A stretch of 64,000 nucleotides of DNA from Nitrospira defluvii (GCA_011525625.1 WYAX01000012.1:620001-684000), one strand, 5' to 3'. Positions 16,214 through 24,928 are shown, counted from the first letter of the stretch. Made by a program: numbers and translations. The notes: generated by a model from the letters alone, not told the origin.

Positions 16214-17757
16214 TGGCAGTTACCCCCGTCCCGACCATTTGCGGGCTCTATACGCGCGTCTCGACGCGGAATCAGGCAGACACCGAATACAGTTCTCTCG
16301 AAACCCAGCGCGAAAAGCTTGAGGCTTACTGCAAGAGCCAGGATCAATACGTCATTTATCGAGTCTATGAAGACGCTGGCTTCTCGGCAGATACGATGAA
16401 TCGACCGGCCCTGAAGGAAATGCTGCAGGATATTCGGACTGGACGGATCTCCTGTGTGCTGGCGTACAAAATTGATCGCTTAACCAGATCCGTGAAAGAT
16501 TTCCATGTCCTGATGGATTTGTTCGACCGCCACGGCGCGAAGTTCGTGTCGATTACCCAAAGTCTTGATACGCATCATCCGATGGGGCGACTGCTGCGAA
16601 ACATCCTCCTCGACTTTGCCCAATTTGAACGGGAAATGACGGCGGATCGTACCCGAGACAAGATGCAGCAACGGGCCACGAAAGGCCTCTGGAATGGGGG
16701 AATCGTTCCGTTTGGCTATCGCAACGAAGATAAGCGCCTCGTCAGGCATCCCGAAGAAGCTCCCTGCGTGCAATTCATGTTTCAGCAGTTTGCCCAAGAC
16801 CCATCACTGACTCGACTTCGTGCCGAGCTCCATCGCAGAGGATGGCTTTCGAGGAGCGGGAAGCAGTGGGGGAAGATGACGCTGGCCTATATCCTGGCGA
16901 ATCCCGTGTATTGCGGGCGCACGCAGTTTAACGACCAACTATTCCAAGGGGAACACGAAGCGTTGATTGAGGAGGGGCTGTATCACAAGGTTCAATCACT
17001 CCCTCGCGATCATGGCCGAGCGGTTACCAAGATCCAGCGGACATTTCTTCTCAAGGGATTGCTCAGATGCAGTGTCTGCCAGTCGTTTATGAGCCCTCAC
17101 TACACGCAGAAGCGCCGCAAGGATCAATCAATCAACCGAATTGCCTACTACCGTTGCACGAAGACCATGCAGCACAGCAACAGCGTCTGTACCATCAAAG
17201 CCCTCAATGCCGACGCGGTAGAACATCAGGTTGTTGAATATCTATCAACCCTGAGCCAGCAAGCGGAATGGGTAAAAGTCTCAGTCGAGGAGTTGAACCG
17301 GGACCAAAAGGAGCAAGTGCGACCATTGGAACAGGAGGCCATTCGACTGAAGACGAGCCTGAATCGGCTGGAACGCGAAATAGATCGATTAGTGCGAGGG
17401 GTAGGGCAGGGGACTGTATCCGTCCAACGCCTTGAAGAGGAGATGCGCCGGCAGCAGCAGGAACAACATAGCCTAGAAACTCAATACCAGGCCGTGCAAC
17501 GCCAGATCCAGGAACATACGGCGAGTGAATATGATGCAGAGGTTGTGCTACGCAACCTGAAGAACTTTCAACGGATTTTCGGGGCTTTGCTTCCGAAAGA
17601 GAAGATGGAAGTGCTGCGGTGTTTGGTGCGGGATATCATCGTCCACCCCGACAAGCTCGTCTTTAATATCTTTGAACTTGCCGAGGTGGGAACGAGTTCG
17701 CAAGAGCGTAAAGGTTGGCTCCCCGGGCAGGACTCGAACCTGCGACCAGCCGGTTAA
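16213..17757 (+). CDS. Large serine recombinase (site-specific integrase), 3' end inside tRNA-Asn
   Basis: A 514-residue large serine recombinase. The resolvase domain starts at CGLYTRVST (catalytic Ser17) and includes YKIDRLTRS. A recombinase domain follows, then a zinc ribbon (LRCSVCQSF with YRCTKT and SVC) and a coiled coil near 370-460. The ATG at 16213 follows an AGGAG site and overlaps the ImmA stop; the frame is open further upstream but only inside that gene. The last 13 residues (WLPGQDSNLRPAG) are read from the 3' part of tRNA-Asn on the opposite strand, and the TAA stop falls in the anticodon. That placement means the gene end was fused to the tRNA by integration. It is the likely integrase of the island. 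Confidence 0.92.
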   Translation: MAVTPVPTICGLYTRVSTRNQADTEYSSLETQREKLEAYCKSQDQYVIYRVYEDAGFSADTMNRPALKEMLQDIRTGRISCVLAYKIDRLTRSVKDFHVLMDLFDRHGAKFVSITQSLDTHHPMGRLLRNILLDFAQFEREMTADRTRDKMQQRATKGLWNGGIVPFGYRNEDKRLVRHPEEAPCVQFMFQQFAQDPSLTRLRAELHRRGWLSRSGKQWGKMTLAYILANPVYCGRTQFNDQLFQGEHEALIEEGLYHKVQSLPRDHGRAVTKIQRTFLLKGLLRCSVCQSFMSPHYTQKRRKDQSINRIAYYRCTKTMQHSNSVCTIKALNADAVEHQVVEYLSTLSQQAEWVKVSVEELNRDQKEQVRPLEQEAIRLKTSLNRLEREIDRLVRGVGQGTVSVQRLEEEMRRQQQEQHSLETQYQAVQRQIQEHTASEYDAEVVLRNLKNFQRIFGALLPKEKMEVLRCLVRDIIVHPDKLVFNIFELAEVGTSSQERKGWLPGQDSNLRPAG

Positions 17758-17791
17758 CAGCCGGCTGCTCTACCAACTGAGCTACCGGGGA
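17716..17791 (-). tRNA. tRNA-Asn (GTT)
   Basis: A full 76-nt cloverleaf on the minus strand: acceptor TCCCCGG pairs with CCGGGGA, the D-arm is AGCTCAGTTGGTAGAGC, the anticodon loop carries GTT, the T-loop is GTTCGAGTC, and GCCA ends the gene, so CCA is encoded. The 3' half lies under the end of the recombinase reading frame. The gene appears intact, so integration rebuilt it. Confidence 0.96.
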
Positions 17792-17854
17792 ATGAAGGTG
17801 TAGTCAATAACCGACGCATTGTAACAAAACTAAAGTGTGAAGGGGGAGACTTTT

Positions 17855-18124
17855 TTAGATGCCGAAATCGTCGGTCTCGTCCTCATCCGAAGAGGCGTCT
17901 GTATTGCCTTCCGCCAGCGCCGCAAAATGTCTCGCCCAGGTGAGATATAAGTTTCCACTATCTCGCATCGTATCGGCGGCTTTGACAAGCTTTTCTGCTA
18001 GTTCAGGATCTTTTCCGCTGGCATGTATGGCTGCAGCCTGCCGTTCGATAGCTTTGGGGTATTCGTTCAGCAGACCCGCAATATCGCGGAGGAGTTCATC
18101 GAGCACATTGTCTTCCCGTTCCAT
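17855..18124 (-). CDS. Small acidic helical protein of unknown function
   Basis: I do not recognise a family. The 89-residue product is almost entirely helical (KAIERQAAAIHASGKDPELA in the middle) with a very acidic tail (SSDEDETDDFGI) and no signal or membrane segment. The ATG at 18124 has a GAGGAGG site and is preferred over an upstream start at 18163, which would lie inside the terminator of the oxidoreductase operon. The gene is therefore transcribed on its own, between that terminator and tRNA-Asn. Confidence 0.7.
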   Translation of the reverse strand: MEREDNVLDELLRDIAGLLNEYPKAIERQAAAIHASGKDPELAEKLVKAADTMRDSGNLYLTWARHFAALAEGNTDASSDEDETDDFGI

Positions 18125-18150
18125 GGAACCTCCTCGAGTGCTCATCTCAA

Positions 18151-18185
18151 GAAAAAACCCCATAGCGTGGGACGCTATGGGGTTT
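18151..18185 (-). terminator. Intrinsic terminator of the 2-oxoacid oxidoreductase operon
   Basis: A perfect 13-bp stem (18156-18168 with 18172-18184) with a 3-base loop, followed on the minus strand by a run of T. It lies 20-50 bases past the stop of the ferredoxin-like gene. Confidence 0.9.
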
Positions 18186-18203
18186 ATGAGACCAAGTGCC
18201 CGC

Positions 18204-18482
18204 TTATCCTTGGTAGGCTTGTCCGAGGGCGGCGGACTCGGACTTATGGCTCATCAACTGCCCGGTGGCGCTAACGGCCTGCATTTCGATCGCTTCGTGC
18301 TTGGCGGCGTTACAAACAACGACGCAAAGCTCGCATCCCTTGCAGCGATCAATCGTGACTTCGGCCACCATCTTGGTGACATTGAGGTCTAAGCAGTTGG
18401 CTTCGGGGCAATACATGATACAAAGGCGACAGCCCTTCTTTGCCACGCACTTTTCGTCGATGACTTGAGCTACGTTATACAT
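18204..18482 (-). CDS. 2-oxoacid:ferredoxin oxidoreductase, ferredoxin-like (delta) subunit
   Basis: A 92-residue iron-sulphur protein with two 4Fe-4S motifs: CVAKKGCRLCIMYCP (the first spacing is C-x5-C instead of C-x2-C) and CKGCELCVVVC. It would pass electrons from the catalytic subunits to soluble ferredoxin. The last gene of the five-gene minus-strand operon, it is followed by a strong terminator. The unusual first spacing and the C-N rather than C-P after the second motif are visible oddities, but are not enough to doubt cluster binding. Confidence 0.88.
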   Translation of the reverse strand: MYNVAQVIDEKCVAKKGCRLCIMYCPEANCLDLNVTKMVAEVTIDRCKGCELCVVVCNAAKHEAIEMQAVSATGQLMSHKSESAALGQAYQG

Positions 18483-18505
18483 GCGACGTGGTTCCTTCTC
18501 TCTCG

Positions 18506-19213
18506 TTAAGCCGCAACGGCGGGATTCCCGACTCGCAACTCGACCTTGTTCTTCTCAGCCCATTCGCTTGCGATCTCGTAGGCTCGCTTGACCGTCGCCA
18601 AGTTTTTCGCCAATAACATTTCCTTCTTGGCGAATTTTTTCTTGATTGCCTCGTCCAATGAGGCCGTTCCACCAGATGCCACGAATTTCTTCCCGAAACG
18701 CTCCTGCAACGCACCATCGAGAGCTTCCATTGAGACGCATTTGGTAATACCTGCGACTGAGCCGATCATCGACATGTTCGTAGAAAGCTCAGTACCCGCC
18801 ACTTCAATCGCGAGCTCAGTTCCAGCGATATAGAATAAGGACACATTCAGATCTTTGAGCCGCTGAATGTCCTCTTCTGACAGAAGAGGCTGGGCTGAAT
18901 TGATGATCACGACACCGCCTTCCTTCACACCAGAGTAGAAGGGCATCGTATAGCTTTTCCCCATCGTAATGACCTGAGGGTGAAATACTTCGATCACATC
19001 GGGAAACACCAATTCTCCTCGATCGTAGATCCGTTCAATCCCGATGCGGCAGTAGCTTTCTGCCGGTGCCATACGCTTTTCAGCGCCGAAGAATGGATTC
19101 GATATGGAAAACTTTCCGTCTCGGTTGGCGGCCATGGCCATGACATGGGCTGCCGTCACGGCGCCTTGCCCACCCAATCCGGACATACGGATATTGAGCC
19201 TTTTCTTGATCAT
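18506..19213 (-). CDS. 2-oxoacid:ferredoxin oxidoreductase, gamma subunit
   Basis: A 235-residue gamma subunit. It opens with LNIRMSGLGGQGAVTAAHVM, the glycine-rich start of the family, and has the NPFFGAEKRMAPAESYCRIG block typical of the POR gamma fold. The gamma domain takes part in CoA binding and inter-subunit contacts. Start at ATG 19213 with GGAGGT upstream. It lies 18 bases after the beta gene and 24 before the ferredoxin-like gene, so it is in one operon. The enzyme may use pyruvate, 2-oxoglutarate or another 2-oxoacid; sequence reading does not decide which. Confidence 0.9.
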   Translation of the reverse strand: MIKKRLNIRMSGLGGQGAVTAAHVMAMAANRDGKFSISNPFFGAEKRMAPAESYCRIGIERIYDRGELVFPDVIEVFHPQVITMGKSYTMPFYSGVKEGGVVIINSAQPLLSEEDIQRLKDLNVSLFYIAGTELAIEVAGTELSTNMSMIGSVAGITKCVSMEALDGALQERFGKKFVASGGTASLDEAIKKKFAKKEMLLAKNLATVKRAYEIASEWAEKNKVELRVGNPAVAA

Positions 19214-19230
19214 GAGTGACCTCCGGTTCC

Positions 19231-20133
19231 TTAAGCTTTTCCCGCTAACTGCTTGGCGGCGGCTTTGCGTTCCTTGTCTTTTGCGGCCAACTCGGCCAAG
19301 AACTGCTTTGCGGGCTCGCTGACGTACTCTTTGTAGGCGAATCGCTCAGTCGGCTTTTCAGAGTCACGCATTTCCTGAAGGCCTTCCATGCTGTTCTTGC
19401 CGATTTCCAAAATGCATGGTGTGTACAATTGGATATAGGTCGGTCCAATTTCACGCGCAATGAGGACAGAGTTCCGAATGACCTTTTCAACAAGTGACGG
19501 CTTGCTCACGGTGCAGTTGACCACGTAGTGACAGCCAGACTCCCGTGCAATTTCAGGGAGACGGACTTTGTCGAATAATTTCCCCACTGGGGCCATTTTT
19601 GCAACGAAGCCCTTTTGCATCAGGCCGCTTTCCTGGCCACCCGTGTTGGCATACAGCTCGTTGTCGAAACAGATGGTCGTGAATTTCTCCTGGCGGAACC
19701 AGGCCTGCAAGGTCATGTCGAGGCCGATGTCAACCGTGGCACCGTCGCCCGCAAGGACGACGACGTCCTTGACGCGATCCGGAAATCGCACGCTGAGTGC
19801 TCGCTTCAATCCGGATGCAATTGCGTTTTGGTTGCCGAAAAGGGAGTGAATGTTGTGCACGGCCACCATGGGGAACACCAAGCTGGTACAGCCGGTAGAG
19901 CCAACCATGACCGTATCTTCCGGGTTGGGAAGAGAAGCCAGGATATAACGAAAGGCCATCGATTCGGGGCAGCCAGCACACAATGAATGCTGCTCGATCA
20001 ATTCCTTCGAGGTTCCGATGTCCTTCCAGCCGCGGTCCTCTTTGCCGTAGGTCGCACTCTGGACCAAATCTTGGTAGTCCGAGGGCATGATGTCATATAG
20101 GTCCGGCGAAATTTTGATTCGCTCTTTGCTCAT
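19231..20133 (-). CDS. 2-oxoacid:ferredoxin oxidoreductase, beta subunit (TPP-binding)
   Basis: A 300-residue beta subunit, the site of thiamine diphosphate binding. Visible marks are HSLCAGCPESMAFRYIL near the N-terminus, GSTGCTSL, and the TPP/Mg loop GDGATVDIG followed by FDNELYANTGGQESG. The cysteines near the start and middle fit a 4Fe-4S cluster in this subunit. With the alpha subunit it makes the catalytic core that oxidises, or in the reverse TCA direction carboxylates, a 2-oxoacid. Start ATG 20133 with GAGGAGG. It follows the alpha gene by 70 bases. Confidence 0.93.
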   Translation of the reverse strand: MSKERIKISPDLYDIMPSDYQDLVQSATYGKEDRGWKDIGTSKELIEQHSLCAGCPESMAFRYILASLPNPEDTVMVGSTGCTSLVFPMVAVHNIHSLFGNQNAIASGLKRALSVRFPDRVKDVVVLAGDGATVDIGLDMTLQAWFRQEKFTTICFDNELYANTGGQESGLMQKGFVAKMAPVGKLFDKVRLPEIARESGCHYVVNCTVSKPSLVEKVIRNSVLIAREIGPTYIQLYTPCILEIGKNSMEGLQEMRDSEKPTERFAYKEYVSEPAKQFLAELAAKDKERKAAAKQLAGKA

Positions 20134-20203
20134 GTGTGCCTCCTCAAGGCTTATCTGTCGCGAAAGTGATAGCTTGGTTCACTGTTTCACCACGGGGCTA
20201 ATG

Positions 20204-21415
20204 TCAGCTGCCCCTGCCAGCCAGTGACTCAGAACGCAGGCCGAGGGCTGTCTTGATCTCGGAAGCGATAATTTCCGGTGGCATGGTCATGCCGCCGCAC
20301 ACATGTGGACCGGCATGTACGCGATCGCTATTGGGAATAGTGGCCTTGATTTCCTTCGCCAGCCATCCCGTCACATTAAACTCTGGCACAAAGATGTGCT
20401 TCGCATTCTTCGTGGCTTCACGAATTTCCTCTCCTGGCCAGGGGCGGAGCGATTTTACTTTTACCAACCCGCAACGCACGCCTTCGTCCTCCAGCAGACG
20501 GATGGCCTCTCGCCCCTGTGACACCGCGGTGCCTGAAGCAACAATGACGACCTCTGCATCGGTGTTTTCCGTATCAACCAGGCCATTGATCCACTTGATC
20601 GTGTGTTTGCGAGATCGTTCCACTGCCGCCCAAATTTCCTGTTGCCAGGAAGCGTGGGTTGCATAGCTGATATAGTTGCTTTTCATGATGAAAGGATCGC
20701 GCATCATGCGGACCGGCGGACACTCCATGTCCATGCAAGGGACGGGTGAGCGATAAGGATCGTAAGGCGGGAGGCACATCTCAGCGGGTGTCAGATTGAC
20801 GACGTCTTTGGTGTGGGTCACGAAGAAGCCATCGCAACATAACGCCAACGGCAAATGCACTTCCGGTTCTTCCGACACCATGAAGCCTTTGAGAATCCAA
20901 TCAAAGAAGTCTTGTGCCGTTTCTGCATGCCAAACGAGCATGCCTGTATTCAAGAGATACGAAATTTCAATGGTATCAGGCTGAATTGAGAGCGGAGAGT
21001 TAATGCCCCGACATGTGACAATCATTTGGATGGGCAAGCGCGCACCGGCCCACATGGGGAAGTTTTCCATGGCACGCATCGTTCCTGGCCCTGCCGTCGT
21101 CGTAAACACGCGCGCTCCGCCGAACGCGGCTCCAGCGCATTGGGACATGACGGCAAACTCACTCTCTCCGCGGAAGTAATCACCGATATAGCCCTCGGCA
21201 AACAGCTCACCGATGAGGGCTGCGGCCTCACTCTGCGGTGTAATCGGGTATGCGATCATGACGTCGCAGCTCGCGCGCCGTAAGGCTTCCTTAATCACTT
21301 CGCTACCGGTATAAAAAGACGGGGTGCGCGGGGCCTCGTGCATCATTTTCCACGCGTCTGTATAGGTCTGTCCCTTTTTATTCTGTGTCCCGATGTGGGA
21401 TTTTGTTTCCGCCAT
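20204..21415 (-). CDS. 2-oxoacid:ferredoxin oxidoreductase, alpha subunit
   Basis: A 403-residue alpha subunit. Typical segments are AYPITPQSEAAALIGELFAE, FTTTAGPGTMRAMENFP (active-site loop region) and, in the C-terminal domain, VIVASGTAVSQGREAI. It binds the pyrimidine side of TPP together with the beta subunit. The ATG at 21415 has AAAGGAGG upstream. It is the second gene of the operon, 44 bases after the fifth-subunit gene. The split alpha/beta/gamma/delta layout plus an extra subunit is the form known from Hydrogenobacter and Nitrospira, where these enzymes serve the reductive TCA cycle. Confidence 0.92.
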   Translation of the reverse strand: MAETKSHIGTQNKKGQTYTDAWKMMHEAPRTPSFYTGSEVIKEALRRASCDVMIAYPITPQSEAAALIGELFAEGYIGDYFRGESEFAVMSQCAGAAFGGARVFTTTAGPGTMRAMENFPMWAGARLPIQMIVTCRGINSPLSIQPDTIEISYLLNTGMLVWHAETAQDFFDWILKGFMVSEEPEVHLPLALCCDGFFVTHTKDVVNLTPAEMCLPPYDPYRSPVPCMDMECPPVRMMRDPFIMKSNYISYATHASWQQEIWAAVERSRKHTIKWINGLVDTENTDAEVVIVASGTAVSQGREAIRLLEDEGVRCGLVKVKSLRPWPGEEIREATKNAKHIFVPEFNVTGWLAKEIKATIPNSDRVHAGPHVCGGMTMPPEIIASEIKTALGLRSESLAGRGS

Positions 21416-21458
21416 GGATTCGGCCTCCTTTCGATCGTTAGAGGTGCTTCGAACCTAG

Positions 21459-22094
21459 TTAGTTGGAAGCGCTAGTCTTCGCTGTTGTCAGCCGTGGTTT
21501 AACCGTGCCTTTGAGTTTGCGCATCCACTCGCCCAACTTCAGGATTTTTTCGACTGAGGCGTCTCTGAAGGAGAGCATCGCATCTTCATGTCCAGCTTGT
21601 GCACACATTGCGACTGTATAGCAGGAGGTACCACCACGGATAATCTTCAATGATAGGTTAGCCTGGTGGCAGTGCACCCCGATGAACATGCAGCAGTCGA
21701 TCTTGTTATGCCAGATCGTCAGATTGGGGTGGTTAGGGTTAATTTCGACTTCAGGATTGATCTTGGGATATTTGGGGCGATAGTCCGGCATCGGAATCAG
21801 CATGGGCTTTTGACCAGGCTGTACGCACTCTTTCAAAGTCTCATAAAGGCTTCGAACTGCTGCGGCTTTCTTCGCGGCCTTTTCGTTCCATGCCCACAGC
21901 ACGAGCGGGCCAGGGAAAATCGTGGGAACCTGTGCCATGAGAAACTGGCGCGCTGCCTCTTCGTAGGCTTTTTCTTCCGGAACGATGACGCCGTTGATAT
22001 GAGCCTCACCAGGGTTGGGAAGATAAATCCCCATCGAGGCTGCGGCCGGTGGCAGGAAGTGTTCGGGGCCTGGTAACACGCGATACTGAGTCAT
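21459..22094 (-). CDS. Fifth (epsilon-like) subunit of the 2-oxoacid:ferredoxin oxidoreductase
   Basis: A 211-residue protein that heads the operon. It has no TPP or Fe-S motif. The middle holds KIDCCMFIGVHCHQANLSLK with clustered Cys and His, and the end is helical. In five-subunit 2-oxoacid oxidoreductases (for example porE or forE of Hydrogenobacter) an extra protein of similar size is encoded with the others; its task is unclear. I assign it mainly from position. The ATG at 22094 follows GAGAGCAGG and is preferred over an upstream start at 22124. Confidence 0.7.
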   Translation of the reverse strand: MTQYRVLPGPEHFLPPAAASMGIYLPNPGEAHINGVIVPEEKAYEEAARQFLMAQVPTIFPGPLVLWAWNEKAAKKAAAVRSLYETLKECVQPGQKPMLIPMPDYRPKYPKINPEVEINPNHPNLTIWHNKIDCCMFIGVHCHQANLSLKIIRGGTSCYTVAMCAQAGHEDAMLSFRDASVEKILKLGEWMRKLKGTVKPRLTTAKTSASN

Positions 22095-22452
22095 TCGAAC
22101 CTGCTCTCTTTTTGGGGTTAACAAACTTGGAGAAGGGACACCATCGGTTAAAGCGTGGGGTCAACGCACTCTATGCTTCCTCGATATTTTTCTGCAACCA
22201 AGCAGAAGGCCCACTTTGGGGAAATTAAGGGCCAGCGCGTATGAAGGCACTTAGGTCTTTTGAACTACAGGAATCAGATGCTCATGAGTTGCGCTAAGTG
22301 CGCATTATAGGTGGCAATCTTTTGAGTTGTCAATCGAGGGGAGGCGCAATCCGCGGACTGGGCGATGCGTTAGTGACGAGTGCCAGGAGGCCTCATGTGA
22401 GCGGATCGCGGATAATGACCACGTGCGGGGTGCGGCCACGAGCTTCAGGAGC
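22095..22452. other. Leader and promoter region of the oxidoreductase operon
   Basis: No gene is supported in these 358 bases. They hold the minus-strand promoter at 22304-22333 and about 200 bases of transcribed leader before the first gene. No known riboswitch was recognised in the leader. To the right of the promoter nothing else was seen before the YciI-like gene stop. Confidence 0.6.
22304..22333 (-). promoter_or_regulatory. Sigma-70 promoter of the oxidoreductase operon
   Basis: A full-consensus pair on the minus strand: TTGACA (22333-22328) and TATAAT (22309-22304) separated by 18 bases. Transcription would start near 22297, leaving about 200 nt of leader before the ATG at 22094. Confidence 0.8.
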
Positions 22453-22758
22453 TTATTGGGAGGGAGTGGGTGTTGTGGAAGTTGGCGCTTCAGGGAAGAC
22501 TTGATGAAAGGGATGGACTTCAACGCGTTCAAAAATTCCATGGACGGTGTAGGGGTCTTCCGCTGCAAACTTTTGTGCTTCTTCGAGTGAGGAGGCTTCC
22601 ATGATGATCAGGCTTCCGGCCTGGTCCGTGAATGGTCCAGCAAGCAGAACTTTCCCCTGGCGATGGAGCGGCTCTAGGTTGGAGAGGTGTGCGGGGCGAT
22701 GAATTTTTCGCTTGGCTTGCCCGTCCGGCCCATCGAAGCCGAGAATTACGAATTTCAT
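22453..22758 (-). CDS. YciI-family protein
   Basis: A 101-residue protein of the YciI/YCII fold. The N-terminal MKFVILGFDGPDG, the RPAHLSNLEPLHRQGKVLLAGPF block with its conserved His, and EDPYTVHGIFERVEVHPF match the family. Members are small dimeric proteins with a His-Asp pair and mostly unknown substrates. It lies 7 bases after the DUF2203 gene on the same strand, so both are likely one transcript. A short Ser/Thr/Pro tail at the C-terminus is extra compared with minimal members. Confidence 0.85.
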   Translation of the reverse strand: MKFVILGFDGPDGQAKRKIHRPAHLSNLEPLHRQGKVLLAGPFTDQAGSLIIMEASSLEEAQKFAAEDPYTVHGIFERVEVHPFHQVFPEAPTSTTPTPSQ

Positions 22759-22764
22759 TGTAAA

Positions 22765-23193
22765 TCAATCGTCCCTTCCCGATGCGGACGTGCCGTCAAG
22801 AGGGTGGCGGTCCTTGTAGCCGCAGGAGGTCTCATGCCACCACCGAATCTCGTCCTCACCGAATTTCCAACAGAGGTATACAATCCTTCCCTCGTGCTTG
22901 TAGGGAAAGTCGCACAGGCCAAGATCGACGTCTTTGACCACCACGCCAAGCTCATGAATTGCTTGCAGATTACCGCTAATATCATGCAGAGCCTGAATGT
23001 AGGATGCGCCGACTGGACTGCCGCCGCCGAGTGAGGCTTTGAGGCTCGCCTTGTGAATCTCATTTTTGGTGTTCGCAATGACGGTTTTGGCTCGACGGAC
23101 AGTGATAAATCTTTGATTCAGTTGAGGAAGAAGTTCGTTGGCCTCAGCTAATGTGAAAATGCGATCGGGTGTGTCGTGATCAGATTTTGCCAT
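22765..23193 (-). CDS. DUF2203 family protein
   Basis: A 142-residue protein of the DUF2203 type: it starts with RIFTLAEANELLPQLNQRF, has a helical middle, and ends with the characteristic VYLCWKFGEDEIRWWHE block. Function is unknown for the family. The ATG at 23193 fits the family's start; the frame is open to 23343 upstream but that part overlaps the rho promoter region and has no family match. It is followed closely by the YciI-like gene and is divergent from rho. Confidence 0.82.
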   Translation of the reverse strand: MAKSDHDTPDRIFTLAEANELLPQLNQRFITVRRAKTVIANTKNEIHKASLKASLGGGSPVGASYIQALHDISGNLQAIHELGVVVKDVDLGLCDFPYKHEGRIVYLCWKFGEDEIRWWHETSCGYKDRHPLDGTSASGRDD

Positions 23194-23656
23194 GTGTGTG
23201 TCCCGCGGGTTCTTTAACACAACACCTCCTGGGCTGCAACCGAGGTCTGTACGTCGCAGTGGGTAGCGGTGAAGGTTGAGGGGGACTAGGGAGGAACTTC
23301 TACGCAGGCGAAGCAACTCAAATGGGCCATTAGATGTTGACAATGTGCACGATGGGCGATAATATCAGCCTAACTTCGCGGCTTATACTAAAAAGTATCG
23401 CCTCAGTACATCAGCTCCCGAGACCCATCTCAATCGTAAAATATCCCAAGGTAGTACAGTATCGAGTGTTGAATAGCGCGTTACTTTCGTTTCTGCAAAG
23501 TCTCAACCGAAAACGCCTTCATCTAAAGCGATCCTGCCATAAACAACCAACGGGTTGACATCCAGACGATCACTTCCGTGAATTTGGCTCATGAGTACTA
23601 AATCGTATTTCTCATTTTGGGGAGCTATCGGGTTGAGAGCCTGGTAGGGAAGAGGT
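23194..23656. other. Divergent intergenic region and long leader of rho
   Basis: No gene is supported. The rho promoter lies at 23337-23365 and about 285 bases of leader follow. The leader is fairly C- and T-rich in places, as expected where Rho loads. A short inverted repeat (ATACT/AGTAT) is at about 23385-23397. Confidence 0.55.
23337..23365 (+). promoter_or_regulatory. Sigma-70 promoter upstream of rho
   Basis: TTGACA at 23337-23342 and TAATAT at 23360-23365 with 17 bases between. The predicted start near 23372 would give a leader of about 285 nt before the rho ATG. In Escherichia coli the rho leader is long too and is the site of self-control; the same is possible here. Confidence 0.7.
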
Positions 23657-24928
23657 ATGACACAGGTTAAAGGGGAAGTTATGCATCTCGCGGAGCTCAA
23701 ACAGAAGTCGATTGCCGACCTGAATGATGTGGCGCGAGACTTAAAGATTGAGGGGGCGGCGAACCTTCGCAAGCAGGAACTCATCTTCGCCATTTTGCAG
23801 GCGCAGACGGAGAAAAACGGAGTTGTCTTTGGCGAGGGGGTGCTGGAGACCCTCCCGGACGGGTTCGGCTTTCTCCGCGCTCCGGACTCGAACTATCTGC
23901 CGGGTCCAGACGACATCTACATCTCCCCATCGCAGATCCGTCGATTCAACCTTAGAACGGGCGATATCGTGTCTGGGCAAATCCGTCCGCCCAAAGAAAG
24001 TGAGCGGTATTTCGCGTTACTGAAGGTAGAAAAGGTTAACTACGAGGATCCGGAAGTCGCGCGCGACAAGATCCTCTTCGATAACCTCACGCCTCTGTAT
24101 CCTGAGGAGCGGCTTAACCTCGAGTTTGATCGTGAAGAATACTGCACGCGTGTTATGGACCTTACTACCCCAATTGGGAAAGGTCAGCGGGGCTTGATTG
24201 TCGCGGCGCCCCGAACCGGAAAGACGATGCTCTTGCAGGCAATCGCCCGTGCGATTCTCAAGAACCACAAAGAAGTCACGCTTATTGTTCTGTTGATTGA
24301 TGAGCGTCCGGAAGAAGTGACAGATTGGCAGCGCCAGGTGAAAGCGGAAGTCATCAGCTCGACGTTCGATGAGCCGGCTCAGCGGCATGCGCAGGTGGCG
24401 GAAATGGTGCTGGAGAAGGCGAAACGGCTCGTTGAACATAAGAAAGATGTGGTGATTTTGCTCGATAGCATTACCCGGCTGGCACGGGCCTACAATACGA
24501 TCGCCCCTCCCAGTGGGAAGGTGCTCTCGGGTGGTCTGGATTCCAATGCCTTGCAGCGACCCAAGCGTTTCTTCGGCGCCGCCAGAAACATTGAAAACGG
24601 CGGTAGTTTGACCATCATGGCGACCGCCCTGATCGATACCGGAAGCCGTATGGACGACGTGATTTTCGAAGAATTCAAGGGAACCGGTAACATGGAAGTG
24701 CACTTGGATCGGCGGTTGGCCGATAAGCGTCTCTTCCCGGCTATCGATATCAGCCAGTCGGGTACTCGCAAGGAAGAGTTGTTGGTCGACCGCGACCGTT
24801 TGAACAAGATGTGGATCTTGCGAAAGGTTCTGAGCCCGTTGGGAACAATGGAAGCAATGGAGTTCCTGATGGACAAGATCGGTGGGACGAAAACCAATCA
24901 GGAATTCCTGCAATCGATGAATCGGTAG
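23657..24928 (+). CDS. rho: Transcription termination factor Rho
   Basis: A 423-residue Rho, the hexameric RNA helicase that ends transcription. The Rho N-domain ([20 protein letters not shown]) and cold-shock RNA-binding domain with [14 protein letters not shown] and [15 protein letters not shown] are complete. The ATPase has the Walker A APRTGKT, the Walker [15 protein letters not shown] and the Q/R-loop region [11 protein letters not shown]. Length and order match standard Rho with no insert. The ATG at 23657 follows GGGAAGAGG; a second ATG at 23681 is the usual start in many homologues, so the first 8 residues are less certain. Confidence 0.97.
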   Translation: MTQVKGEVMHLAELKQKSIADLNDVARDLKIEGAANLRKQELIFAILQAQTEKNGVVFGEGVLETLPDGFGFLRAPDSNYLPGPDDIYISPSQIRRFNLRTGDIVSGQIRPPKESERYFALLKVEKVNYEDPEVARDKILFDNLTPLYPEERLNLEFDREEYCTRVMDLTTPIGKGQRGLIVAAPRTGKTMLLQAIARAILKNHKEVTLIVLLIDERPEEVTDWQRQVKAEVISSTFDEPAQRHAQVAEMVLEKAKRLVEHKKDVVILLDSITRLARAYNTIAPPSGKVLSGGLDSNALQRPKRFFGAARNIENGGSLTIMATALIDTGSRMDDVIFEEFKGTGNMEVHLDRRLADKRLFPAIDISQSGTRKEELLVDRDRLNKMWILRKVLSPLGTMEAMEFLMDKIGGTKTNQEFLQSMNR

